Positions 18,933 to 29,450 of a DNA stretch of 64,000 bases are shown piece after piece; position 1 is the first letter of the stretch, and each line of letters begins with the position of its first letter. Position numbers and translations under genes: made by a program. Below the pieces are notes generated by a model. The model was not told where the DNA came from. It was given only the letters and a program-made list of their open reading frames with translations, and searched no databases. The DNA is from Pseudomonas sp. N40(2020) (GTDB lineage: Bacteria; Pseudomonadota; Gammaproteobacteria; Pseudomonadales; Pseudomonadaceae), in contig NZ_JACSZV010000005.1 of NCBI RefSeq assembly GCF_014472415.1, forward strand, positions 153,259 through 217,258, written 5' to 3'.

Positions 18933-19454
18933 TCAGTTCGCCGCCCAGAAAATGTAATCCGCCTGGTACTTCACCACTTCCTGCTTACCCTTGTTCGCCG
19001 CCGTGCATTCACTGCTCGGCGCCACGCCGCCCTTGAGCGCGACACGCTGGATGTAGCTCACGCCGGTCATCGCGCCTTTGCCTTCTGCAGGGTTGGCCTT
19101 GACCAGTTGATAGGGCAGGTTGCCCGGGCTCGACGGCGCTACCGCCAGTTGCGTGCCGGTGACTTTCGAACCGTCCTTGGCCTGCCAGGTGGCCGGTGGG
19201 CCGAAGTAAGTGCCGACCTGCTTGCCACTGCGATCATTGAGCACCGCTTTGGGGCCGACGAAGGTCCACTCGGTCTGCCCGGCCATATTGGGCTTGTCGC
19301 GGCATTCGTAGGTGATCTCGCCGACCCCGGTGGTTTCCAGCGCGATCTTGTGGCCGTCCGGGACTTTGATGGTGTCGGGGTAGCTGCTTTGGGCGAACGT
19401 TGCCGAGGAGGCTGCAAGCAAACCGGTGAAGCAAATCAGCTGTGTGGCGTTCAT
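18933..19454 (-). CDS. DUF3455 family secreted protein
   Basis: A 173-residue protein with a signal peptide (LICFTGLLAASSATFA). The mature part has PDGHKIALETTGVGEITYEC, FVGPKAVLNDRSGKQVGTYF and GVSYIQRVALKGGVAPSSEC, blocks of the DUF3455 family, whose members often sit beside ECF sigma genes. Two cysteines (in YEC and SEC) may form a disulfide. The start at 19454 has GGAG nine bases upstream. Function unknown; a role in the stress sensed by the adjacent sigma/anti-sigma pair is an inference from position. Confidence 0.82.
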   Translation of the reverse strand: MNATQLICFTGLLAASSATFAQSSYPDTIKVPDGHKIALETTGVGEITYECRDKPNMAGQTEWTFVGPKAVLNDRSGKQVGTYFGPPATWQAKDGSKVTGTQLAVAPSSPGNLPYQLVKANPAEGKGAMTGVSYIQRVALKGGVAPSSECTAANKGKQEVVKYQADYIFWAAN

Positions 19455-19577
19455 CAGTGTTTTCTCCGAAAAGGGTAGATCGCTGGCAGCCAAGGAGGGC
19501 TGTTACAGGGACTACCCATGGCGGAGCCGATTGGATGCAGTGCCCGAAAAATAAATGTCAAACCCCGCAAATCCCCT

Positions 19578-19662
19578 GTAGGAGCTGCCGCAGGCTGCGA
19601 TCTTTTGACTTTGATCCTTTAAAAAGCAAGATCAAAAGATCGCAGCCTGCGGCAGCTCCTAC
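19578..19662. repeat. REPIN-type inverted repeat, class A, overlapping the yejF stop
   Basis: Arms of 31 bases at 19578-19608 and 19632-19662 are perfect inverted copies. The right arm ends inside the yejF coding frame, and the first bases of the element supply the yejF TAG stop (19659-19661). Confidence 0.92.
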
Positions 19663-21263
19663 ACGAGTTCGGCGATTGGGCGGGAAACCACCAATCCCGA
19701 TGCTTTCAGGAGTTCTTGCGTGTACGGATGCTGCGGCGCCGCAAAGATCGCCCGCGACGAGCCCTGTTCCACGACTTTGCCATCCTTGATCACCATCAAG
19801 TCGTGGGCCAGGGCATGCACCACCGCCAGATCATGGCTGATGAACAAATACGTCAGCCCATGCTTGATCTGCAATTGCCGCAACAACTCCACCACTTGCT
19901 TTTGCACCGTGCGATCCAGTGCCGAGGTCGGTTCATCGAGCAGAATCAGCGCCGGTTCCAGCACCAATGCGCGGGCGATGGAAATGCGCTGACGCTGGCC
20001 GCCGGAGAACTCATGGGGATATCGATGACGACTTTGCGGATCCAGCCCGACTTCTTCGAGCACCCGAATCACCGCTGCCTCGCGCTCGGTCTCGGTGCCG
20101 ATGCCGTGGGTCAGCAAACCCTCGGCGATGATCTGCTGCACCGACATCCGTGGGCTGAGGCTGCCGAACGGGTCCTGAAACACCACTTGAATCTGCCGCC
20201 GCAACGGCCGCATCAAACGCTGATTAAGCAGACTCAGTTGCTTGTTGCCGAAACGGATATTGCCCTCCGATTCCACCAGCCGCAGGATTGCCTGACCCAG
20301 TGTCGACTTGCCCGAACCCGACTCCCCGACAATGCCCAATGTCTTGCCCCGTTGCAGGCTGAAGCTCACGCCATCCACCGCTTTGATGTACTCCTGCTGC
20401 CGACTGAACAAAGCCTTGGGCAACGGGAACCACACCTTCAGGTCATCGACTTCCAGCAAGTTGTGCTCGTACAAGCTCGGCACCGGCGCGCCGCTGGGCT
20501 CTGCCTCGATCAGCAAGCGGCTGTAAGGGTGCTGCGGCGCGCGAAACAATGCTTCGCAATCGGCCTGCTCGACGATCTCGCCGTGGCGCATCACGCACAC
20601 CCGCTGGGCGATGCGTCTTACCAGGTTGAGGTCATGGCTGATCAGCAGCAACGACATGCCCAGCCGCTGCTGCAATTCGATCAACAGCTCAAGAATCTTC
20701 TGCTGCACGGTCACGTCCAGCGCCGTGGTCGGCTCGTCGGCGATCAACAGTTCCGGCTCGTTGGCCAGCGCCATGGCGATCATCACCCGTTGCCGCTGGC
20801 CGCCGGAGAGTTGATGTGGATAGGCTTTCAAGCGCTGTAAGGGTTGGCGAATGCCGACCAGTTCCAGCAGCTCCAAGGTACGCGCACGGGCGGCGCGGCC
20901 CTTCAAGCCCTTGTGAATTTCCAGCACTTCGCTGACCTGTCTTTCGACGGTGTGCAGCGGGTTCAGCGAGGTCATCGGCTCCTGGAAAATCATCGCAATC
21001 CGGTTGCCGCGCAAACCACGCATTTGCTGTTCACTGGCGTGCAGCAAGTCGACCCCGTTGTAGCGAATCGAGCCACTGCTGCTGACGGTTTTGCCGGGCA
21101 ACAAACGCAAGATCGAATGCGCCGTCACCGACTTGCCCGAACCGGATTCACCCACCAGCGCCAGGCACTCGCCGCGGCGGATATCGAGGTTCAAACCGTG
21201 CACCACTTCCTGCCCGGCGAAAGCGACACGCAGGTCGCGGATCTCGATCAAATGGTCTTTCAT
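19659..21263 (-). CDS. yejF: Peptide ABC transporter ATPase (two fused nucleotide-binding domains)
   Basis: A 534-residue protein with two complete ABC ATPase domains. The first has Walker [13 protein letters not shown], signature [15 protein letters not shown] and Walker [13 protein letters not shown]. The second has [27 protein letters not shown] and [12 protein letters not shown]. This DppD-DppF fusion is the hallmark of YejF, which powers the YejBE permease for peptides, including microcin C-like compounds. ATG 21263 is preceded by GAGGAG and starts one base after the yejE stop, so the longer frame to 21302 is rejected. Its stop lies in a REP element. Confidence 0.95.
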   Translation of the reverse strand: MKDHLIEIRDLRVAFAGQEVVHGLNLDIRRGECLALVGESGSGKSVTAHSILRLLPGKTVSSSGSIRYNGVDLLHASEQQMRGLRGNRIAMIFQEPMTSLNPLHTVERQVSEVLEIHKGLKGRAARARTLELLELVGIRQPLQRLKAYPHQLSGGQRQRVMIAMALANEPELLIADEPTTALDVTVQQKILELLIELQQRLGMSLLLISHDLNLVRRIAQRVCVMRHGEIVEQADCEALFRAPQHPYSRLLIEAEPSGAPVPSLYEHNLLEVDDLKVWFPLPKALFSRQQEYIKAVDGVSFSLQRGKTLGIVGESGSGKSTLGQAILRLVESEGNIRFGNKQLSLLNQRLMRPLRRQIQVVFQDPFGSLSPRMSVQQIIAEGLLTHGIGTETEREAAVIRVLEEVGLDPQSRHRYPHEFSGGQRQRISIARALVLEPALILLDEPTSALDRTVQKQVVELLRQLQIKHGLTYLFISHDLAVVHALAHDLMVIKDGKVVEQGSSRAIFAAPQHPYTQELLKASGLVVSRPIAELV

Positions 21264-21264
21264 G

Positions 21265-22287
21265 TCAGCTCCTCGGATCAAAGGCATCACGGCAGGCTTC
21301 ACCGATGAAAACCAACAACGACAGAATCAGCGCCAAGGCAAAAAACGCCGTTAGCCCCAGCCACGGCGCTTGCAGATTGCGCTTGGCCTGGCCGATCAAC
21401 TCGCCCAGCGACGCGGTGCCGGCCGGCATGCCGAAACCGAGAAAGTCCAGCGCGGTGAGGGTGGCGATGGCGCCGGTCAGAATGAACGGCAGGTAGGTGA
21501 GGGTGGAGGTCATTGCGTTGGGCAGGATGTGCCGGCGCATCAGCTCGCTGTCGGTCAGGCCCAAGGCCCGCGCGGCTTTGACGTATTCCAGATTGCGCCC
21601 ACGCAAGAACTCGGCACGCACCACGTCGACCAGCGCCAGCCACGAAAACAACGCCATGATCCCCAGCAACCACCAGAAACTCGGCGAGACGAAACCGGAC
21701 AAAATGATCAGCAGATACAGCACCGGCAACCCCGACCAGATCTCCAGCACCCGTTGCCCGAGCAGATCAACCCAACCGCCGTAATAGCCCTGCAACGCCC
21801 CGGCAACGATGCCGATTAGCGCACTGATGCCGGTGAGGATCAGCGCAAACAGAATCGAAATCCGCGTGCCGAATATCACTCGCGCCAAGACGTCCCGCGC
21901 CTGATCGTCGGTGCCCAGCCAATTGCTGGAGGAGGGTGGACTCGGCGCCGGTTCGGCGAGGTCGTAATTGACCGTGTCGTAACTGAACGGGATCGGCGGG
22001 AACAGCATCCAGCCGCCCTGATCCTCGATCAGCTTGTGCACATAGTTGCTGGCGTAATCCGGTTGGAACGGCAGTTCACCGCCGAAATCGGTTTCCAGGT
22101 AATCGCTGAGGATCGGGAAATACAAGGCGTTGTGGTAGCGGATCACCAGCGGCTTGTCATTGGCGATCAACTCACCGCCGAGGCAAATCAGGCACAGGCC
22201 GATAAACAGCCACAGCGACCAGCGCCCGCGCCGGTTGGCTTTGAACTGAGCGACACGGCGCTGACCCAGAGGAGAAAGTGTGAACAT
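21265..22287 (-). CDS. yejE: Peptide ABC transporter inner-membrane permease YejE
   Basis: A 340-residue permease. An N-terminal transmembrane helix (WSLWLFIGLCLICLGG) precedes a periplasmic loop typical of YejE/DppC-like subunits (NWLGTDDQARDVLARVIFG). The transport domain carries the EAA-like motif EYVKAARALGLTDSELMRRHILPN. Its start overlaps the yejB stop as TGATG and its stop nearly touches yejF, so the four genes form one translationally coupled operon. Confidence 0.94.
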   Translation of the reverse strand: MFTLSPLGQRRVAQFKANRRGRWSLWLFIGLCLICLGGELIANDKPLVIRYHNALYFPILSDYLETDFGGELPFQPDYASNYVHKLIEDQGGWMLFPPIPFSYDTVNYDLAEPAPSPPSSSNWLGTDDQARDVLARVIFGTRISILFALILTGISALIGIVAGALQGYYGGWVDLLGQRVLEIWSGLPVLYLLIILSGFVSPSFWWLLGIMALFSWLALVDVVRAEFLRGRNLEYVKAARALGLTDSELMRRHILPNAMTSTLTYLPFILTGAIATLTALDFLGFGMPAGTASLGELIGQAKRNLQAPWLGLTAFFALALILSLLVFIGEACRDAFDPRS

Positions 22288-23351
22288 CAGGCAGTCCTCG
22301 CCGAGAAGTCGATGCGCGGGTCGAGCAGGGTGTAGCAGAGGTCGCCGATCAGCTTGATCAGCAGGCCGAACAGGGTGAACAGAAACAGCGCGCCGAACAC
22401 CACCGGGTAGTCGCGCGACACTGCCGCTTCGTAGCTCATGCGGCCGAGGCCGTCGAGGTTGAAGATGGTTTCGATCAACAGGGAACCGGCGAAAAACACC
22501 TCGATCAGCGCCGACGGCACACCGGCTACCACCAGCAGCATGGCGTTGCGAAACACATGGCCGTAGAGCACGCGGCGCTCAGTCAACCCTTTGGCCCGCG
22601 CGGTGATCACGTACTGACGGCTGATCTCGTTGAGGAAGCTGTTTTTGGTCAGGATGGTCAGCGTGGCAAAGCCGCCGATCACCAGCGCTGTCACCGGCAG
22701 CACCAAATGCCAGAGGTAGTCGCCGACCTTGCCCAAGGTGCTGAGGCTGTCGAAGTTGTCCGAGACCAGGCCCTGCACCGGAAACCAGTTGACGTAACTG
22801 CCGCCGGCGAACACCACGATCAGCAGGATTGCAAAGAGAAACGCCGGCATCGCATAACCAACGATGATCGCCGTGCTGCTCCAGACGTCGAAGGCGCTGC
22901 CGTTCTTGATGGCCTTGCGAATGCCCAGCGGAATGGAAATCAGGTAAGTGATCAGCGTCGCCCACAGCCCCAGCGACAACGACACCGGCAACTTCTGCGC
23001 GATCAAGTCAGTGACCTTGGCGCCGCGAAAGAAACTGCTGCCCAGATCCAGCTGCGCGTAGTTTTTCAGCATCAGCCACAGGCGTTCATGCAGGGGTTTG
23101 TCGAAACCGTAGTGGTGTTTGATTTCCTCGATCAGCGCTGGGTCGAGGCCACGGCTGCTGCGCCCGGCGCCACCAATCGCGGCGACCTCGCCACCGCCGC
23201 CCATGCTGTGCCCGCCGAAGCCCTGCAGGCGGGCGATGGCTTGTTCCACCGGGCCACCCGGCGCGGCCTGCACGATAAGGAAATTGACCACCAGAATGCA
23301 CAGCAGCGTGGGGATGATCAGCAGCAAGCGTCGACTCAGATAACGCAGCAT
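22287..23351 (-). CDS. yejB: Peptide ABC transporter inner-membrane permease YejB
   Basis: A 354-residue DppB-like permease. The first transmembrane helix is [19 protein letters not shown]. The characteristic long periplasmic loop contains a Gly-rich stretch ([18 protein letters not shown]) before the DLGSSFFRG motif. The EAA region reads [25 protein letters not shown]. The ATG lies one base after the yejA stop. It pairs with YejE to form the membrane pore of the importer. Confidence 0.94.
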   Translation of the reverse strand: MLRYLSRRLLLIIPTLLCILVVNFLIVQAAPGGPVEQAIARLQGFGGHSMGGGGEVAAIGGAGRSSRGLDPALIEEIKHHYGFDKPLHERLWLMLKNYAQLDLGSSFFRGAKVTDLIAQKLPVSLSLGLWATLITYLISIPLGIRKAIKNGSAFDVWSSTAIIVGYAMPAFLFAILLIVVFAGGSYVNWFPVQGLVSDNFDSLSTLGKVGDYLWHLVLPVTALVIGGFATLTILTKNSFLNEISRQYVITARAKGLTERRVLYGHVFRNAMLLVVAGVPSALIEVFFAGSLLIETIFNLDGLGRMSYEAAVSRDYPVVFGALFLFTLFGLLIKLIGDLCYTLLDPRIDFSARTA

Positions 23352-23352
23352 G

Positions 23353-25218
23353 TCACTGGCCCCCCGCGAGCTGGGCGTTCATCTGTTGCGTGGTCAACGG
23401 CTTGGCCGAAACCTCCCACCAGGTTTCCAGACCTTCGTTGTACAGTGGCTGCTGCGCCGGCATGCCGAAACGGTTCTGGTACACCGTCGGCGTGCCTTTG
23501 GAGTAGTAGTTGGGAATCATGTAGTAACCCCATTGCAGCACCCGATCGAGGGCGCGGGCGTAATGCACCATGGCGTCGCGGGTATTGGCCTGGACGAGGC
23601 CGTCGATCAGTTGATCCACAGCCGGGTTGGCCAACACCATCGAATTGGAACTGCCGACTTGCGTGGCACTTTGCGAGGCGTAAAGGCTGTAAAGCTCGCG
23701 GCCGGGGGAGACGATCGGATCGCCACTGCGCGGGAAACTGGTGACGATCATGTCGTAGTCCCGGGCGTTGAGCCGGTTGACGTATTGCGCCGAGTCGATG
23801 CGGCGCAAATTGAGGGTGATGCCGATCTGCGCGAGGGTGCGTTTGAACGGCAGCAGCATGCGGTCGAAACCGCCCTGACCGTCGAGAAAGGTGAACTCCA
23901 ACGGTTCGCCGGCCGCGTTGACCAGCCGATTGTTTTTCGCCGTCCACCCTGCCTCGGCCAGCAGCTTCAACGCTTGCAGTTGCTTGTCGCGGATGTAGCC
24001 GCTGCCATCGGTTTTGGGTGCCTGATAAACCGTGGTGAACACTTCATCGGGGATCTGCCCGCGCAGCGGTTCGAGGATCTTCAATTCCTCGGCGTCTGGC
24101 AGGGCGGTTGCGGCCATTTCACTCTTCGGCCAGAAGCTGTTCTGCCGCACGTAGAAGCCGCGCATCATCTGTTTGTTGGTCCACTCGAAATCCCACAACA
24201 GGCTGATCGCCTGACGCACGCGACGATCCTGGAAGATCGGGTTCTGCAGGTTGAACACGAAGCCCTGAGCGGCGGTGGGTTTTTCCGGTGCGAGGATCGA
24301 CTGCTGCAAGCGTCCGTCGCGCAGTGCCGGGCTGTCGTAGCCGACGACGTATCCGGAAGAAGAAAATTCGCGGTTGTAGTCGAATGCGCCGGCTTGCAAT
24401 AGCTGGCGAGCGACGTCGGTGTCGCCATAGAAATTGATCGTCAGGTTGTCGAAGTTGTACATGCCGCGGCTGACCGGCAGGTCTTTGCCCCACCAGTCCG
24501 GATCACGCTCGAAACTGATGCTGCGCCCGGCATCGACCTTGCTCACGCGGTAAGGGCCGCTGCCCAGCGGCGGCTCGAAACCGCCACCGTTGGCGAAGTC
24601 GCGTGTCTTCCACCAGTGCTCTGGCACCACGCGCATCGTCGCCAGATCCAGCGCCAAGGTGCGGTTGAGGTTGTTCTTGAAGGTGAAGCGAATCTGTTGC
24701 GGACTCTCGATCAACGCGTCCTGCACGTCGGCGTATTGCTGGCGATAGCTCAGGCTGCCCTTGGTCATCAGCAGGTTGAAGGTGTAGCGCACGTCTTCGG
24801 CAGTGATCGGCGTGCCGTCGGCGAAGCGGGCCTTGGGGTTGAGGGTGAAACGCACCCAGAGGCCTTCGGGATCGCGCTCCATCTGCTGGGCGACCAGGCC
24901 GTAGACGGTGTAGGGCTCATCCAGCGAACGGAACGCCAGCGGCGAATACACCCAGTCATTGACCTGCACCACGGAAATACCCTGATCGGCATAGGGCGCG
25001 ATGTAGTTGTACTGACCGATCTCCATCGACGCACGGCTGAGCGAACCGCCCTTGGGCGCCTTGGGATCGACGAAATCGAAATGCTGGAAACCCGCCGGGT
25101 ATTTCGGCGCCTCGCCGTACACCGTCATTGCGTAAGTGCCGACGGCCAGCGCATGGGCGGCATTGCACAGCAGTGCACTGCCAAAAAGCAGCGCAGCCAT
25201 GTTGCGCATGAATTTCAT
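23353..25218 (-). CDS. yejA: Periplasmic peptide-binding protein of the Yej ABC importer
   Basis: A 621-residue family 5 solute-binding protein. A signal peptide ([14 protein letters not shown]) is followed by the YejA-type start [20 protein letters not shown] and [17 protein letters not shown]. Internal blocks include [20 protein letters not shown] and [20 protein letters not shown], typical of oligopeptide-binding proteins. AGGAG lies seven bases before the ATG. As the first yej gene it lies directly downstream of the large TonB-dependent receptor, separated only by a REP pair. That fits capture of a substrate released from the receptor. Confidence 0.94.
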   Translation of the reverse strand: MKFMRNMAALLFGSALLCNAAHALAVGTYAMTVYGEAPKYPAGFQHFDFVDPKAPKGGSLSRASMEIGQYNYIAPYADQGISVVQVNDWVYSPLAFRSLDEPYTVYGLVAQQMERDPEGLWVRFTLNPKARFADGTPITAEDVRYTFNLLMTKGSLSYRQQYADVQDALIESPQQIRFTFKNNLNRTLALDLATMRVVPEHWWKTRDFANGGGFEPPLGSGPYRVSKVDAGRSISFERDPDWWGKDLPVSRGMYNFDNLTINFYGDTDVARQLLQAGAFDYNREFSSSGYVVGYDSPALRDGRLQQSILAPEKPTAAQGFVFNLQNPIFQDRRVRQAISLLWDFEWTNKQMMRGFYVRQNSFWPKSEMAATALPDAEELKILEPLRGQIPDEVFTTVYQAPKTDGSGYIRDKQLQALKLLAEAGWTAKNNRLVNAAGEPLEFTFLDGQGGFDRMLLPFKRTLAQIGITLNLRRIDSAQYVNRLNARDYDMIVTSFPRSGDPIVSPGRELYSLYASQSATQVGSSNSMVLANPAVDQLIDGLVQANTRDAMVHYARALDRVLQWGYYMIPNYYSKGTPTVYQNRFGMPAQQPLYNEGLETWWEVSAKPLTTQQMNAQLAGGQ

Positions 25219-25264
25219 GAAATCACTCCTGAATCCCTGGGAAGGCGAAGGTCACGTACTTACC

Positions 25265-25354
25265 TGTGGGAGCTGGCTTGCCAGCGATAGCGGTGTGTCA
25301 GTCAACATTTACGTCACTGACTTGCCGCCATCGCTGGCAAGCCGGCTCCCACAG
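25265..25354. repeat. REPIN-type inverted repeat, class B
   Basis: Imperfect inverted arms of about 38 bases (25265-25302 and 25317-25354) with GGGAGCTGGCTTGCCAGCG and the shared CGGTGTGTCAGT inner part. It lies between the TonB-dependent receptor and yejA. Confidence 0.88.
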
Positions 25355-25373
25355 GGTTTTACGGTGCTCTCAG

Positions 25374-28085
25374 TTAGAAGTGATAGGTCATCCGCGCAAA
25401 CAACGTGCGGCCCAGCGGATCGGTGTAGCGCGGGTCATAGCCGCTCTGGAAGTTGTAGGCCTGGTTGGAGAACGGTGGGTTGCGGTCGAACACGTTCTTC
25501 AACCCGGCATCGACATCCAGCACCTTGTTGAAGGTGTAACCGGCCGACAGATCCCACACCGAATACGACGCCACGCGCGCATGGGTGTCGCGGTCGTAGT
25601 CGTTGTAACCGGTGGTGAAGCGGTTGGTCAGCGCCGCCCGCGCCGCGCCGAAGGTCCAGCTGCCGGTCAGGTTGTGCTTCCAGCGAGCGATCACGCCGTC
25701 ACCCTGAAAGTCGCCGACCTTGTCGGTGAACGGGCCTTTGATGGTGCTCTGGAAGTCGTACTCGTCCACGTAGGTGCCTTGCAGCCCGAGACCGAACTGA
25801 CCGTACGGCGTGTTCGGGAAGCGATAGTCCAGCGACACGTCGACACCGTTGGTTTCGACGATGCCGAGGTTGGCGTTGCCGGTGACGATGTAGTTGAGCG
25901 TGCCATCGGCGTTGCGCACGAAGCGATCCGGGTAGCTGCCGGCCTGATCAAACACGGTGGATTCCGGGAATGGCTGGATCTGGTTGGAAATGTGAATCCA
26001 CCAGAAATCCAGACCCACCGACAGGTTGCTGATCGGCTGATAAACAAAGCCCAGTGTCACGTTGCGCGCCTTCTCCGGGGCCAGATCCTCGTTGCCGCCA
26101 ATCTGGTTCAGGAACTGCTGACCGCAATCACGCCCGCCGTTGCCGCCCGGTTGCACCACTCCGCCGGTACACAGCGCCGGGTCGTTGTAGTAACCCTGGG
26201 TGAACGTGATGCTGCGCGGTGAATACAGTTCGTAGAGCGACGGCGCACGGAAACCTTCGCTGTACGCACCACGCACCACGAGCTCTTTGAGCGGCTGATA
26301 ACGGAACGAGTATTTCGGGTTGGTGGTGCTGCCGAAGTCGCTGTATTTGTCGTGGCGCACGGCGGCAGACAATTCGAGACTGTCGAGCACCGGCACGTTG
26401 ATCTCGGCATACGCGGCTTTTACGCTGCGGTCGCCTTCGACGCTGCCGGCCGGGTCGATACCGAGGCTCTGGATGTCACCGGCAAACTGCTCGAAGTCCT
26501 GGTGGAATTTCTCTTTGCGGTACTCGCCACCCAGTGCCAGACCGGAAGGGCCGGCACCGAACCAGTCGCCGATTTCGCGGCTGATGCGCCCGTCAAACCC
26601 GGCGACCCGACCGACAGCGGTGGAGTAGGCGCCGTGGTAGGCGGCGTTATCGATGTACTGCTGACCAGCGGCCGACTGCGGGCCGAACGGATTGAGCAAA
26701 CCGCTGGCCAGACCATCGATCATCGCCTGATCGCTGACATAACCGCTGGTGACGCTGGAGACGATTTTGTTCTGGTTGTACGAGGCGCCGACGTTGTAAT
26801 CCCAGCCGCCAACCAGGCCGTCGAAACTCAGCAGGAAGCGCTGGCTGGTGTTCTGGTCTTTCGATTCACGCGGGCCTGCTGCCGTTTCGCGCCAGTTGAC
26901 GTCGACCGGTTGCGTCGGGTCGAGGGCGAAATCGGTCGGCGCCGGGGTGATGCCGTTGCCGGGGTAGTAGGGCGACGAGGAATCCAGGCTCAGACCGGTG
27001 AGCGGAGCAGGGCCGATGGACGTGGCGTTGTTGTTGCGCGACCAGAAGTATTCGAGGTTGACGTTGTGATCGTCGCCCAGTTTGCCGGTGGTCTTGCCGA
27101 AGAACGAAGTCTTCTCGGTTTGTGGCACCAGGTCGATGTATTCGCGGGTGCTGAAGCGGCACAGGCCATCACGGGCGATCAGGTTGGGGCCGTTGCAATT
27201 GCTGTTGGCCAGCGGGTTGGTGGCGTTGCCGTTCTGGCTGTAGTTGCCAGGGAACGCGGTGCCGGAGGTCTGATCGAGACCGCGACCGGGCGCGTAGTCG
27301 CTGGCGAAGGAGCGGTCATTGGCGTCGAGGTTCTGCTGCTTGTTGTAGTTGAACACGCCGAGCACGTTGAAGCGGTCTTCTTCCAGATCGCCGTAACCCC
27401 AACTGGCGCTCATGTCCTTGGTCGCACCGCCGCCGCTGTGGGTCGGGGTTTCGCCGCCGAGGGTGAGCTGGCCGTCAGTCAGGGATTTCTTGGTGATGAA
27501 GTTGATCACGCCGCCGATGGCGTCGGTGCCGTACAGCGCCGATGCGCCGTCACGCAGCACTTCCACACGCTCGATGGCGGCAAACGGGATCATGTTCAGA
27601 TCCACCGCGCCGCCGGCCGAGTTGGTACCCGACAAGGCGTTGTTGGCCAGCCGTCGACCGTTGAGCAACACCAGCGTCTTGTTCGCGCCGATACCGCGCA
27701 TGTCGGCGAACGATGCGCCACCCGTGGCCGCGCCGACCGAGCCTGCACTGTTGTTGATCGACTGGCTGCCGGTGATGCGTTGCACCAGCTCGGCGGTGCT
27801 GGTCACGCCCTGTTTGCGCAGCTCATCGGCCTTGAGAATGGTGATCGGCACCGCCGTCTCCGCATCGACTCGGCGAATCGCCGAGCCGGTCACTTCCACC
27901 CGTTGCAGTTGCGTGGTCGGCGCAACCACTGCGGCGGCGGCCGGGACGACAGCATTATCGTCCTCCGCCGCTTGCACGGTCCCGGCGCCCATCCCCATGG
28001 CCACCAGATACAGCGGAACAAAACGATGGCGAGAAATCGTGGCCACCAATGGTTTGAGCGTGAAGCGTGGAGTGTTCATCAGCAT
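25374..28085 (-). CDS. Large TonB-dependent outer-membrane receptor, probably not for siderophores
   Basis: A 903-residue receptor. An unusually long, weak signal region (FVPLYLVAMGMGAGTVQA) precedes an acidic/alanine-rich spacer and the TonB box-like VEVTGSAIRRVD. The plug contains PITILKADELRKQGV, MRGIGANKTLVLLNGRRLA and ERVEVLRDGASALYGTDAIGGVINF. The barrel ends DPLGRTLFARMTYHF. The LNGRRLANNA/GTDAIGG plug type is that of receptors for peptides, sugars and other organic substrates, not classical siderophore receptors. Flanking exbBD-tonB and yejABEF on the same strand argue for peptide uptake. The substrate is unknown. Confidence 0.9.
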   Translation of the reverse strand: MLMNTPRFTLKPLVATISRHRFVPLYLVAMGMGAGTVQAAEDDNAVVPAAAAVVAPTTQLQRVEVTGSAIRRVDAETAVPITILKADELRKQGVTSTAELVQRITGSQSINNSAGSVGAATGGASFADMRGIGANKTLVLLNGRRLANNALSGTNSAGGAVDLNMIPFAAIERVEVLRDGASALYGTDAIGGVINFITKKSLTDGQLTLGGETPTHSGGGATKDMSASWGYGDLEEDRFNVLGVFNYNKQQNLDANDRSFASDYAPGRGLDQTSGTAFPGNYSQNGNATNPLANSNCNGPNLIARDGLCRFSTREYIDLVPQTEKTSFFGKTTGKLGDDHNVNLEYFWSRNNNATSIGPAPLTGLSLDSSSPYYPGNGITPAPTDFALDPTQPVDVNWRETAAGPRESKDQNTSQRFLLSFDGLVGGWDYNVGASYNQNKIVSSVTSGYVSDQAMIDGLASGLLNPFGPQSAAGQQYIDNAAYHGAYSTAVGRVAGFDGRISREIGDWFGAGPSGLALGGEYRKEKFHQDFEQFAGDIQSLGIDPAGSVEGDRSVKAAYAEINVPVLDSLELSAAVRHDKYSDFGSTTNPKYSFRYQPLKELVVRGAYSEGFRAPSLYELYSPRSITFTQGYYNDPALCTGGVVQPGGNGGRDCGQQFLNQIGGNEDLAPEKARNVTLGFVYQPISNLSVGLDFWWIHISNQIQPFPESTVFDQAGSYPDRFVRNADGTLNYIVTGNANLGIVETNGVDVSLDYRFPNTPYGQFGLGLQGTYVDEYDFQSTIKGPFTDKVGDFQGDGVIARWKHNLTGSWTFGAARAALTNRFTTGYNDYDRDTHARVASYSVWDLSAGYTFNKVLDVDAGLKNVFDRNPPFSNQAYNFQSGYDPRYTDPLGRTLFARMTYHF

Positions 28086-28249
28086 GGTTGTTTCCGACTT
28101 TGTTAGACGTTATCGAATTGGCCTTGTGAGCCCCTCATTGCTCCGCTTTCGGTGATACCGCGTGCGGAAAACCACTTTCTTCAAGCAAGCCGATCCCCTC
28201 CGAAGACGCGCTGCGTTTTTCGGTCGGCTGATTGCGACGGGATGCTTCA

Positions 28250-28289
28250 GCGGTGCCGGGCGTGTTTCTCAATGCGCGCCCGGCACCGC
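28250..28289 (-). terminator. Strong hairpin after exbD, without a T-run
   Basis: A perfect 13-base GC-rich stem (28250-28262 with 28277-28289), loop 14 bases, directly after the exbD stop. No T-run follows, so it may stabilise the tonB-exbBD mRNA 3' end or act with Rho, rather than be a classical terminator. Confidence 0.55.
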
Positions 28290-28291
28290 AC

Positions 28292-28693
28292 TCAGTGGGT
28301 GGTCATCACCGAAATTTTGGTAATGCCTGAGCGTTCGATGGACGCCATGGCCTTGGCTACCTGGCCGTAATTGACGGCGGAGTCGGCCTGAAGCTGGACG
28401 CGCACTTCGGCGTCCTTGGCCTTGACCTCCTTGAGGCTGGCCTCCAGTGATTCCGGTGCCAGTTCGGTCTTGGCCAGATAGAACTTGCCGTCCTGGTCGA
28501 CGCTGACCACCACCGGGTCTTTCTTTTCGGCGGGGGCGACGGCGTCGGTTTTCGGCAGGTTCACTTTGATTGCATTGGTCATCAGCGGCGCGGTGACGAT
28601 GAACACCACCAGCAGCACAAGCATCACGTCCACCAGTGGCGTGACGTTCATTTCGCTGAGTACTTCATCGCTGTCTTGAGTGGAGAAAGACAT
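28292..28693 (-). CDS. exbD: Biopolymer transport protein ExbD
   Basis: A 133-residue inner-membrane protein. A short cytosolic N-terminus leads into one transmembrane helix, NVTPLVDVMLVLLVVFIVTAP. This contains the essential proton-conducting Asp at residue 22. A periplasmic domain with KVNLPKTDAVAP and the YGQVAKAMASIERSGITKISVMT C-terminus follows. It works with ExbB to harvest proton motive force for TonB. Start and exbB stop overlap as TGATG. Confidence 0.95.
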   Translation of the reverse strand: MSFSTQDSDEVLSEMNVTPLVDVMLVLLVVFIVTAPLMTNAIKVNLPKTDAVAPAEKKDPVVVSVDQDGKFYLAKTELAPESLEASLKEVKAKDAEVRVQLQADSAVNYGQVAKAMASIERSGITKISVMTTH

Positions 28694-29400
28694 CAGCTGG
28701 CCTCCCGCACGGCGGCCGTGGTTTTGCTGGCAATGGCCTGACGGCTGATGGAAAACGCACTGCGCGAGGCGAGGGCGTCGAAGTCGTGGGCGAAGTCATC
28801 CATGTCCGCCGAAGCGAGTTTCAGACGACGCAGGAAGAAGTTGTAAATCAGCACCGCCGGCACCGCGACGGCGATCCCCACGCCGGTGGCGATCAGCGCG
28901 TGGCCGATGGGGCCGGCGACCGCTTCAAGGCTGGCCGAGCCGGTTTCGCCGATGCTTTGCAGGGCTTCCATGATTCCCCAAACGGTGCCGAACAGGCCAA
29001 TGAACGGCGCGGTGCTGCCGATACTGGCGAGGATCGCCTGACCGTTTTCCAGCGAGCGGCGTTCTTTCTGGATCTGCTGGCGCAGGTTGCGTTCCAGGCG
29101 ATCGGAACGGTTGATGGTGTGCGCAAGTTGTTGCGTGGTGCGCGGCGATTCTTCCACCAGCAGCGCTTCGAAACCGCTGCTGGCGATGCGCGCCAGTGAG
29201 CCTGGGTATTGGCTGGCGTGTTCGGCGGCGGTGAGCAGATCCGGCGCGCCCCAGAAGGCTTTGCTGAACTGTTTGTTCTGGGCTTTCTGGCGCAGGTATT
29301 GCGCCGACTTGACCAGCAGGATCGCCCAGCTGACCAGGGAAAACAGCACCAGGCCCCAAAGCACACCGGGGACAATCATCGAAGACAGTGAATCGTTCAT
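28693..29400 (-). CDS. exbB: TonB-system proton channel protein ExbB
   Basis: A 235-residue MotA/TolQ/ExbB-family protein with three transmembrane segments. The first is VLWGLVLFSLVSWAILLV; the pair in the second half includes ILASIGSTAPFIGLFGTVWGIM and IGHALIATGVGIAVAVPAVLIYNFF. The conserved GSTAPFIGLFGTVWGIM and Thr/Gly-rich motifs are intact. It sits 50 bases downstream of tonB and overlaps exbD, giving the order tonB-exbB-exbD. This set appears dedicated to the adjacent receptor, since housekeeping TonB systems are normally elsewhere. Confidence 0.95.
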   Translation of the reverse strand: MNDSLSSMIVPGVLWGLVLFSLVSWAILLVKSAQYLRQKAQNKQFSKAFWGAPDLLTAAEHASQYPGSLARIASSGFEALLVEESPRTTQQLAHTINRSDRLERNLRQQIQKERRSLENGQAILASIGSTAPFIGLFGTVWGIMEALQSIGETGSASLEAVAGPIGHALIATGVGIAVAVPAVLIYNFFLRRLKLASADMDDFAHDFDALASRSAFSISRQAIASKTTAAVREAS

Positions 29401-29450
29401 GGCTACACCTCGCTTGCATTAAATCGGTTGTGAGTTCGTGGGTTGTGCCG

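Noticed and set aside
26352..28106. 584-codon ORF antisense to the TonB-dependent receptor
   Set aside because: It mirrors the receptor codons exactly, lacks a ribosome site, and shows no recognisable domain.
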